From: Hyphomicrobiales bacterium
GTDB lineage: Bacteria > Pseudomonadota > Alphaproteobacteria > Rhizobiales > Beijerinckiaceae
DNA length: 33,868 nt
Direction of reading: 5' to 3'
Assembly (NCBI GenBank): GCA_019246665.1
Contig: JAFAQA010000238.1
Coordinates: 1 to 33,868 of the forward strand
This document shows, one piece after another, positions 27,557 to 33,868 of the stretch. The translations under genes were made by a program, and so were the position numbers. A model generated the notes under the pieces. The model was given only the letters and a program-made list of their open reading frames with translations, was not told where the DNA came from and ran no database searches. The number at the start of each line of letters is the position of its first letter. The stretch's first letter is position 1.

Positions 27557-27598
27557 TATCTTCACGAATGATCCAGCTTGGCTAGGAGATCCGTCCCG

Positions 27599-28750
27599 AT
27601 GGCCATCGAAAAATTCTCGATCAACGTCTCCGACGAGGCGCTTGCCGATCTGTCACGCCGGCTCGATGCCACGCGCTGGCCTGACGAGATCGAGAACACC
27701 GGATGGGAGGGGGGCACGAACCTCGCGTATATGAAGTCGCTTACCGACTATTGGCGCAACGGCTATGATTGGCGACGCCAGGAGAGCGCCCTCAACAGCC
27801 TCCCTCACTATCGGATCGCCCTCGACGGCCTCAACATTCACTTCCTGCATCAGCGAGGCAAGGGCCCGAAGCCTCTTCCGCTTATCATGAGTCATGGCTG
27901 GCCGGGCAGCTTCGTCGAGATGGTGAAGGTGCTTGCGCGCCTCACCGACCCCGCGGCGCATGGGGCGAGCGCCGAAGACGCTTTCGACGTCGTTATCCCT
28001 TCGCTGCCAGGTTACGGCTTTTCCGACCACCCGCGCGAGCGCGGCATGAATCCCACCAAGATCGCGGCGCTCTGGGCGGACCTCATGACGAAGCTTGGGT
28101 ATCAACGCTTTGGCGCACAAGGAGGCGATTGGGGCTCCGCCATCTCCAGCGCCCTGGGGCTCGCTCATGCCGAGCGAATGATCGGCGTGCATCTCAACTA
28201 CATCGCCGGCCGCTTTCTTCTGGGCGGCACGCTGAACCAGCCACAACAGGACGCGGTCGCGAAGCAGTACCTTTCGGAACTGCGCGGATGGTGGGACAGC
28301 GAGGGCGGTTACAACCATCAGCAAGCGACAAAGCCGCAGACTTTGAGCTATGGGCTCAACGACTCACCTGTCGGCCTCGCGGCTTGGATCATCGAGAAAT
28401 TCCAGACCTGGAGCGATTGCGGCGGCGATCTCGAGCGTGTGCTCACGCGCGACGAACTCCTCACCAACGTGATGATTTACTGGGTGACGCAAAGCATCCG
28501 TTCCTCGACGCAGCTCTATTATGAATCGCGCGAGCGGCCCCTCCGGCTCTCCCCGGAAAATCGCGTCAAACCGCCAGTGGCGGTTGCGGCCTTCCCGAGA
28601 GAGATTCCGCTGCCTCCTCGCGCGCTCGCGGAGCGCGGCTATAACATCGTGCGCTGGACCGTGATGCCGAAGGGCGGCCATTTCGCAGCGATGGAGCAAC
28701 CCGAGCTCCTCGCCAGCGATATCCGAGAGTTCTTCAGACCGCTTCGGTAG
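27599..28750 (+). CDS. Epoxide hydrolase (alpha/beta hydrolase with EHN domain)
   Basis: A microsomal-type epoxide hydrolase; 383 residues. The N-terminal EHN domain covers about residues 1-110 (IEKFSINVSDEALADLSRRL and W-P-D-E; then YWRNGYDWRRQE). The oxyanion-hole motif is HGWPGS (99-104), the nucleophile is D177 in QGGDWGS, and the catalytic histidine is H361 in KGGHFAAMEQPELL. LYYESRE holds a likely proton-donating tyrosine. No signal peptide. ATG 27599 has GGAG 10 bases upstream. The physiological epoxide is unknown. Confidence 0.93.
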   Translation: MAIEKFSINVSDEALADLSRRLDATRWPDEIENTGWEGGTNLAYMKSLTDYWRNGYDWRRQESALNSLPHYRIALDGLNIHFLHQRGKGPKPLPLIMSHGWPGSFVEMVKVLARLTDPAAHGASAEDAFDVVIPSLPGYGFSDHPRERGMNPTKIAALWADLMTKLGYQRFGAQGGDWGSAISSALGLAHAERMIGVHLNYIAGRFLLGGTLNQPQQDAVAKQYLSELRGWWDSEGGYNHQQATKPQTLSYGLNDSPVGLAAWIIEKFQTWSDCGGDLERVLTRDELLTNVMIYWVTQSIRSSTQLYYESRERPLRLSPENRVKPPVAVAAFPREIPLPPRALAERGYNIVRWTVMPKGGHFAAMEQPELLASDIREFFRPLR

Positions 28751-28854
28751 TGCATCAGAAGACAAGGGCAACGCGGCGCTTGCATGCGGCCTTAATCGCA
28801 ACACAATCGCCGCGCTCGATTGCAGGGTTGCAACTGGGACTCTCGGAGCATTCC

Positions 28855-28968
28855 ATGCGCAAAATCTTCGCTCTCGCGCTGCTTTCATTCGCTCTCTTCG
28901 GAGGCGTCGCTGCTTTTGTGATCGCGGACGCATCGCGTGCGGCTGCCTGCGACTATCACGGCTCTTGA
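28855..28968 (+). CDS. Small exported peptide, 37 residues
   Basis: Not recognised. MRKIFALALLSFALFGG is a clear signal-peptide core, followed by VAAFVIADASRAAACDYHGS. The processed peptide would be about 10-15 residues with a single cysteine; alternatively the whole remains as a membrane-anchored peptide. GGAG lies 8 bases before the ATG. The frame is open from 28750, but that part lacks a ribosome binding site and looks non-coding. Short signal-peptide-only genes of this kind are common in Rhizobiales and lack known function. Confidence 0.6.
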   Translation: MRKIFALALLSFALFGGVAAFVIADASRAAACDYHGS

Positions 28969-29294
28969 GCCTCGCTTTCTTGGCACAATGATTGCCGCGA
29001 CTGGTTGACGCGCCCCGGGCGCCCTTCGCGCATCGTTTGGCTCACAAGGCTAGAGTCATCTGGAAAAAGGGATGCCACTTTTCCGGATATTTGTGCTCGC
29101 CTCTTTTGTGAGCCCCTCGTGCCCTGCGATAAAGCTTCCGATTGAGAACGCTCTATCAAATGAGATTGCGGCTTTCAGCATGGGACGAATTGAACCGTCC
29201 GCGACCTGAGCCGATTTCTCCGCCTGTCCAATTAGCTGTTTATTTGACCAAGGCCACAAGATAGGCTGGCCCATTGCCCTCAAGGGAGGTTGCG
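28969..29294. other. Intergenic stretch of 326 bases
   Basis: Holds the second palindromic repeat (29058-29088) and the presumed promoter and leader of the metalloprotease gene. A TTGACC at 29244-29249 lacks a -10 partner at normal spacing. No other feature is seen. Confidence 0.6.
29058..29088. repeat. Palindromic intergenic repeat, copy 2 (imperfect)
   Basis: Arms ATCTGGAAAAAGGG and CCACTTTTCCGGAT, pairing at 11 of 14 positions. The right arm shares the exact 11-mer CCACTTTTCCG with the copy at 23213-23241. It lies 90 bases after the small peptide gene. Confidence 0.6.
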
Positions 29295-30107
29295 ATGCCG
29301 AGCCGCCGTAGCTTCGTGCTGGGAGCCTGTTGCCTCTTCCACCCTTGGCCAGCGTTCGCTGCGGTCCATCCGCGAGCCTTCATTTGCGCAACACCGGACG
29401 GACCCACTTCGAATGCCGGTCCGCCGGAGCCGGACGCTCGATCCCAATCGGGTTTCAACGGCCATCACTATCGCAAGGCAACGCTAAATCCGCACTCACT
29501 TTGGTCGCGAAGCGACGGCGCAACGCCAGGAACCGGAGTGATCACGCTCAATGTACATTTCATGAACGGCACCCCTCGTGAACGCGCTCTTGTGCGCCGC
29601 GTCGCGCCGGAATGGACAATGGGTGACCTCGGCAAGCGCATCCACTTCCGTTTTGATGCTCCCCGCACGGGTTCCCATGTCCGTGTCCTGTTCAGGGGCG
29701 GAAAGGGCAATATCTCGGAGGTCGGGCGCGAGGCCCTGGGCGTCCCGGAGCTCCGGCACACAATGAACCTGGACGACATCGATCGCCGGGGCATCCTGCA
29801 CGAATTCGGTCACGTTCTGGGTTTGCGACATGAACATCAGAGTCCCAATAACGGCATCGTCTGGAACAAGCCCGTGGTGATCGCCGAACTTCGCGCAAGC
29901 GGCTGGTCGAAAGACAAGGTCGAAGAGAACATCTTCAAGCGCTTCAGCCAGGATTGCGCCTGCATCGGGGACACGACGGTCGATCCGCGGTCCATCATGA
30001 TGTACCCCATTCCGCGAAGGTGGACGCTCAACGGCTTCTCGTCACATCTGAACCAGAACATCTCGGCGCGGGATCGCCGCTGCCTTGTGCGGGAATATCG
30101 GGCATGA
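29295..30107 (+). CDS. Exported zinc metalloprotease (HExxHxxGxxHE, metzincin type)
   Basis: A secreted peptidase of the astacin/matrixin-like metzincin group; 270 residues. The zinc motif HEFGHVLGLRHE spans 169-180 (H169, H173 and H179 ligands, E170 base), with the Met-turn SIMMYPIP at 233-240. The N-terminus has twin arginines (PSRRSFVLG) and a hydrophobic core; LGAC (9-12) could also be a lipobox, so Tat export or a lipoprotein are both possible. The mature part has cysteines near 31, 221, 223 and 263. GGGAGG lies 6 bases before ATG 29295. It is followed after 34 bases by a second exported protein gene. The substrate is unknown. Confidence 0.85.
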   Translation: MPSRRSFVLGACCLFHPWPAFAAVHPRAFICATPDGPTSNAGPPEPDARSQSGFNGHHYRKATLNPHSLWSRSDGATPGTGVITLNVHFMNGTPRERALVRRVAPEWTMGDLGKRIHFRFDAPRTGSHVRVLFRGGKGNISEVGREALGVPELRHTMNLDDIDRRGILHEFGHVLGLRHEHQSPNNGIVWNKPVVIAELRASGWSKDKVEENIFKRFSQDCACIGDTTVDPRSIMMYPIPRRWTLNGFSSHLNQNISARDRRCLVREYRA

Positions 30108-30141
30108 ACGGCCGAAACCAATACGCTCGAAAGGTGAGCAG

Positions 30142-30897
30142 ATGACGCTGGAGAAGAGCCTTGGTCGAAGCGTCGGCAGGCGGGCGGTGTTGGCCGCCGG
30201 GCTTGCCATGCCTGCCCTTATCGTGAGATCGGTCTTCGACAGCACCGCGGCCGCCAAACCAATTGAAAACTATCGCGACTTTGAAAGCAACGTGCTTCCG
30301 TTTCCGTTATTTGGCGGAACTCAGGCACCGGAGGAGACGGAAACCACGATCGCGGAGAGGATCCTGTCACGCTCGCCGAGGACCTCGCCTCTCGGCGTGA
30401 TGCTTTACCTCGAAGCCGTGAAGCGGGTGAACAAGGATCGTGAGGCCTATAATGGCGGCTGGAAGACGCGCTGGAATCCGGTGATCGTTTCCTTCTTCCA
30501 GGAGACGAGCACAAAACCAGAAGGGGACACCACGTCCTGGTGCGCCGCATCGCTCAATTGGGCGCTCGCGCGCGCCGGCTATCGCGGTGGAACCAAGAGC
30601 GCGAGCTCAGGGAGCTTCCGAGCAGCACCCGGACGAACCCATCGGCCACGTCCTGGTGACATCGTCGTGTTCGGCCAGACCGATCCCGAGGCCTTCAAGG
30701 CTGGCAGGGGGCATGTCTGCTTGTTCCTGGCGCAATGCCATGATGCGGTGTTGGTGCTCGGTGGCAATCAGACGAACCGTTTTGGGCATCATTCCGTCTG
30801 TCGCAAATGGCTGGCAAAGGACGGCGAGGAACTCAAGCTTCATTCGTACCATTCGATTCACGCCTTCAGGCAGGCGGCGCCCCCAGCCAAAGCTTGA
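30142..30897 (+). CDS. TIGR02594-type CHAP/NlpC-like protein, Tat-like signal
   Basis: A 251-residue protein resembling TIGR02594, cysteine-peptidase/amidase-like domains often linked to peptidoglycan hydrolysis. Catalytic pattern: C134 in TTSWCAASLNWALARAGY, H191 in GRGHVCLF and N209 in LGGNQTNRFGHH; RPGDIVVF lies between. The N-terminus (GRSVGRRAVLAAGLAMPALIV) looks like a twin-arginine signal, so action in the envelope is expected. ATG 30142 is preceded by AAAGGTGA. The gene lies 34 bases after the metalloprotease gene, probably in one operon. Confidence 0.8.
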   Translation: MTLEKSLGRSVGRRAVLAAGLAMPALIVRSVFDSTAAAKPIENYRDFESNVLPFPLFGGTQAPEETETTIAERILSRSPRTSPLGVMLYLEAVKRVNKDREAYNGGWKTRWNPVIVSFFQETSTKPEGDTTSWCAASLNWALARAGYRGGTKSASSGSFRAAPGRTHRPRPGDIVVFGQTDPEAFKAGRGHVCLFLAQCHDAVLVLGGNQTNRFGHHSVCRKWLAKDGEELKLHSYHSIHAFRQAAPPAKA

Positions 30898-30954
30898 CCC
30901 AACATGTCTCCGCAATCCGGCCCGCCTGCGCATTCTTGCCCATGATCGAAATGC

Positions 30955-33699
30955 ATGACTAAGACCGGGGTTGCGCTCAAGAGCGGGGTACTCACCTTCC
31001 TGCTCACCGACGTGGAAGGCTCGACGAAGCGCTGGGAAGCATGGCCGGGGCCGATGAGCGCGGCCGTGGCGCGCCATGATGCGCTCTTGCGTGAGGTCAT
31101 CCTCACAAGAGGCGGTCATATCTTCAGGACGGCGGGCGATGCTTTCTATGCGGCGTTCGCGTCTCCCGCCGCCGCGATCGATTCTGCTCTCGCCGCCCAG
31201 CAAGCGCTTGCAAGGGAGGATTTCTCGGAGGTCGGCGGGCTTGCGGTGCGAATGGCGATCCATGCCGGGCCCGTGGAAGCGCGCGAGAGCGATTATTTCG
31301 GTCAGGGGATGAACCGCTCCGCCAGGCTCCTTTCCATCGCTTATGGCGGTCAGGTGCTGGTCTCCGGCGTCGCCGCAGAGATGGCACAGGGTGCCATGCC
31401 GGCACAATCGAGCCTCATCGATCTCGGGCACCACCGCCTGAAGGACGTCCCGGATGCCGAGCAGATCTACCAGCTCGCAGCCCCTGGACTGCGTGCGACC
31501 TTTCCGACGCTGCGTTCCGTGGGCGGCAAGGTTCACAATCTCCCGCGCCAGCTGACCTCCTTCGTCCGCAGGGACGCCGAGGTCGCCGAGGTCAAAGCGC
31601 GGCTCGCCAATTATCGTCTCGTGACGCTCACGGGGTCGGGGGGTGCTGGAAAGACCCGCATGGCGCTCGAAGTCGGTGCTGACCTGCTCGCCGATGCGAT
31701 CGACGGCGTTTGGCTCGTCGAGCTCGCCCCTCTCGACGACTCTCGACTCGTTGCCGAGATGCTATGCAGCACGATCGGCATGCCGGTCGGAAGCAGCTCG
31801 GCGACCGAGAGCGCAGTCGGCTATTTGCGCCAGAAGAACGCGCTCGTGATCTTCGACAATTGCGAGCATCTGATCGACGCGGCGGCGCGCCTCATCGAGA
31901 TGCTCGTCCGCAGCTGCCCGTCTTTATGGGTACTGGCCACAAGCCGTGAACGCTTGGACATACCCGGTGAGAACACCTACCGCGTGCCCAGCCTCGGCAT
32001 TCCGCCGCTCGCCCGGGACCTTACCGCGGCAAGCGCACTCGAACATGATGCCGTGCGTCTTTTCGTGGAACGCGCCGGAGCTACGGTCGAGGGCTTTGCG
32101 CTCACGGACGCCAATGCCGCGGCGGTCGCCAATATCTGCAGGCAGCTTGACGGCATTCCGATGGCCATCGAGCTCGCGGTTCCGCAGCTTCGCATGCTGG
32201 CACCCAAGGGGTTGGAGGCGCGCCTGCAAGATCGGTTTCTGCTCTTGGTGAAGGGGAGCCGGACCGCGCTGCCGCGCCATCAGACCTTGGCCACCATCTT
32301 CGATTGGAGCTACAACCTCCTCAGCGAAGCCGAGCGCACGCTCTTCCGGCGACTATCGGTCTTCGTGGGCGGCTGGACCCTCGAGGCTGCGGTCTTCGTC
32401 GCGAGCGGCAGCCAGCTGTCGGGCGAGGCCGTCTTCGACCTTCTCTCGACGCTTGTCGACAAGTCGCTCGTCATCGCGGAACTCTCGGCAAGCGAGCCCC
32501 GCTACAAATATCTTCAGACGACGCGGCAATACGCCTTCGGCAAGTTGCAAGAAAGCGGTGAGCGTGGTCGGCGACGGCAGCTTGCGGAATACATAATTCA
32601 GCTTTTTGCCGAGGCCGGAGCGACATGGCCCAGCATGGCGACGGAGACTTGGCTGGCGCGCTATGAACCGGAGCTCGACAATCTGCGCGCCTCTTTGGAT
32701 TGGGCGTTCGGTCCCGAGGGAGATGTGGGCCTCGGCGTCGAACTGACGAGCCACAGCTTGCGCATCTGGGACGAGCTGTCGCTTCTGGCCGAACGCGAGC
32801 GCTGGTTCGCGACGGCTTTCGAACGCAAGGAATCGAGTGCCCCTTCAACCACGCTTGCAAGACTATGGCTCGGTCGCGTTTCGAACAGCGCGCATGGCGA
32901 TCGGACCAATCTCGAGCCAGCCCAAAACGCTGCAAACTTGTTTCGAGAGGCTGGGGATCTGCTCGGGCTCGGTGAGGCGCTCGCCAAGGCAGGGGCGGCG
33001 CTCCAGACACCTGAGGCAACGGAGCAGGCGCTCCCCTACCTCGATGAGGCTTTGGCAGTGTTGGAGCCGCTCGGGCCGACCAAGCCTCTCGCAGGCTGCC
33101 TACGGTCCTTGGCTGTCGCACGCTACTTCACGAAGGACTTCGACGCGGCGCGCCGCCTTGTGGCCGAATGCGAAGCCGTCGCACGCACCCTCGGAGATGG
33201 AAGGGGCATTGCGGCCGCGCAGATCGCCTCAGCCGAGCTCGAATTCGCGGCTGGCGCCGTCGACGAGGCCATCGCGCAGATCAAGACGATGCTTGCAGGC
33301 CATCATTACAATCGACGTCAATTGACCTTGGCCCTTGGAAACCTTGCCGCTTATCTGTTGGCGGCCGATCGTGTTTCAGAGGCGCGGACCACTGCCGTGG
33401 AGGCATTGAGCGAAGCTCGTGCCCTCGTCTGGCGCGCGGCGGTGGTTCGCATCATCGAGCATCTCGCCTTGGTCGCGGCGCTCGGCGGCAAGACGCGAAT
33501 CGCGGCGGGGCTGCTCGGCTATGGGGTCGCCTTTTATGCCGGAGGCACAGCGAGCCGGGAGTTCACGGAGCTGTCGTCTTATGATCGCCTCACCGCCACG
33601 CTCGCAAGAGAGCTGCCCGAGGCGCAGGTTGCTGCCTTGATGGCAGATGGAGCGCTGTGGAGCGAGGACCGGGCTATCGAGACGGCGAGGAGCGTGTGA
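30955..33699 (+). CDS. Class III adenylate/guanylate cyclase fused to a STAND-type ATPase with helical repeats
   Basis: A 914-residue signalling protein. Residues ~10-175 are a class III cyclase domain: metal aspartates D19 (FLLTDVEGST) and D62 (RTAGDAF), D113 of the purine site, and N120 and R124 of the transition state. The usual base-selecting lysine is replaced by R58. Residues ~195-480 are a STAND/AP-ATPase module: P-loop GSGGAGKT (226-233), Walker B LVIFDNCEHL with D300, then DGIPMAIELA. The rest is alpha-helical, TPR-like. No transmembrane segment and no DNA-binding domain are visible. Such fusions are frequent in Rhizobiales; the signal sensed is unknown. It starts 57 bases after the CHAP-like gene. 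Confidence 0.88.
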   Translation: MTKTGVALKSGVLTFLLTDVEGSTKRWEAWPGPMSAAVARHDALLREVILTRGGHIFRTAGDAFYAAFASPAAAIDSALAAQQALAREDFSEVGGLAVRMAIHAGPVEARESDYFGQGMNRSARLLSIAYGGQVLVSGVAAEMAQGAMPAQSSLIDLGHHRLKDVPDAEQIYQLAAPGLRATFPTLRSVGGKVHNLPRQLTSFVRRDAEVAEVKARLANYRLVTLTGSGGAGKTRMALEVGADLLADAIDGVWLVELAPLDDSRLVAEMLCSTIGMPVGSSSATESAVGYLRQKNALVIFDNCEHLIDAAARLIEMLVRSCPSLWVLATSRERLDIPGENTYRVPSLGIPPLARDLTAASALEHDAVRLFVERAGATVEGFALTDANAAAVANICRQLDGIPMAIELAVPQLRMLAPKGLEARLQDRFLLLVKGSRTALPRHQTLATIFDWSYNLLSEAERTLFRRLSVFVGGWTLEAAVFVASGSQLSGEAVFDLLSTLVDKSLVIAELSASEPRYKYLQTTRQYAFGKLQESGERGRRRQLAEYIIQLFAEAGATWPSMATETWLARYEPELDNLRASLDWAFGPEGDVGLGVELTSHSLRIWDELSLLAERERWFATAFERKESSAPSTTLARLWLGRVSNSAHGDRTNLEPAQNAANLFREAGDLLGLGEALAKAGAALQTPEATEQALPYLDEALAVLEPLGPTKPLAGCLRSLAVARYFTKDFDAARRLVAECEAVARTLGDGRGIAAAQIASAELEFAAGAVDEAIAQIKTMLAGHHYNRRQLTLALGNLAAYLLAADRVSEARTTAVEALSEARALVWRAAVVRIIEHLALVAALGGKTRIAAGLLGYGVAFYAGGTASREFTELSSYDRLTATLARELPEAQVAALMADGALWSEDRAIETARSV

Positions 33700-33730
33700 C
33701 CCGCGTCTGAATGCGCGTCGGCGGGCTCTC

Positions 33731-33761
33731 GGACGGCAGTGGCCAAGCCTCCATGCCGTCC
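33731..33761. terminator. Stem-loop after the cyclase gene
   Basis: Arms GGACGGCA-G-TGG and CCATGCCGTCC, 11 pairs with one bulged G, around the loop CCAAGCCT. It lies 31 bases after the cyclase stop and before a possible convergent gene end, where a bidirectional terminator would fit. No T-run follows. Confidence 0.45.
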
Positions 33762-33778
33762 ACCACGCTTGCCCCGGT

Positions 33779-33868
33779 TCAACCAGCCGAGGCCCAGATC
33801 AGTCCGAGCACGTGCTCGCGTATGGTGACGAACTCCAAGCTCGCCTTGATCGACCGGATGTCGTCGCC
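33779..33868 (-). CDS. Possible 3' end of a convergent gene, cut by window edge
   Basis: An open frame of 29 codons on the minus strand, ending in a TGA at 33779-33781. The visible C-terminus reads GDDIRSIKASLEFVTIREHV then LGLIWASAG. The amino-acid mix looks protein-like and the stem-loop just beyond fits a gene end, but no family can be named from so little sequence. Confidence 0.35.
   Translation of the reverse strand, partial: GDDIRSIKASLEFVTIREHVLGLIWASAG

Noticed and set aside
29056-29283. 75-codon minus-strand frame between the small peptide and metalloprotease genes
   Set aside because: Runs into the palindromic repeat and has no known family; could be a gene remnant but nothing supports it.
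1-33868. CRISPR arrays, tRNA or rRNA genes, transposases, prophage genes
   Set aside because: None found: no spaced direct repeats of CRISPR type, no tRNA cloverleaf noticed, and no integrase or transposase frames.

Overview
The window reads as a chromosomal segment of a GC-rich alphaproteobacterium, most likely of the order Hyphomicrobiales (Rhizobiales). The grounds are the gene order nuoA to nuoN followed by birA, a COX15-type heme A synthase, NuoG without the extra N7 cluster ligands, a lysine/proline-rich NuoE tail, and CGGAAAAGTGG-type palindromes between genes. Genus and family cannot be fixed from the sequence alone. No rRNA, tRNA, CRISPR array or transposase was seen.

Positions 1-18051 (minus strand) hold one nearly continuous transcription unit: ctaA, then nuoA, B, C, D, E, F, G, H, I, J, K, L, M and N, then birA, which runs off the left edge. 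All 14 subunits of respiratory complex I (NADH:quinone oxidoreductase) are present and look intact, with their flavin, Fe-S and quinone-site residues. Three non-nuo genes sit inside the operon. They are an antibiotic-biosynthesis-monooxygenase (ABM) fold protein between nuoB and nuoC, a four-helix-bundle (S23/Avd-like) gene between nuoC and nuoD, and a small exported two-cysteine protein between nuoF and nuoG. The S23-like gene lies in a ~517 bp block bounded by a 23 bp inverted repeat. One copy of that repeat supplies the nuoC stop codon, so the block looks like an inserted element. It is the most unusual structure in the window.

Positions 18115-21891 hold a polysaccharide deacetylase (minus strand) divergent from a plus-strand run of a RidA-family protein, a glycerophosphodiester phosphodiesterase and a FemAB/DUF482-type acyltransferase. 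Positions 22074-23073 hold two small exported proteins with extreme Trp/His/Arg/Tyr-rich tails, one built from 15 bp tandem repeats. Positions 23303-28750 carry metabolic genes: an FAD amine oxidase, a patatin-like hydrolase, an acyl-CoA synthetase and an epoxide hydrolase.

From 28855 to the right edge there is a 37-residue exported peptide gene, then a likely three-gene unit. It comprises a secreted zinc metalloprotease, an exported CHAP/NlpC-like protein (TIGR02594 type) and a 914-residue class III nucleotide cyclase fused to a STAND-type ATPase with a helical-repeat C-terminus. The last ~90 bases may be the 3' end of a convergent minus-strand gene.
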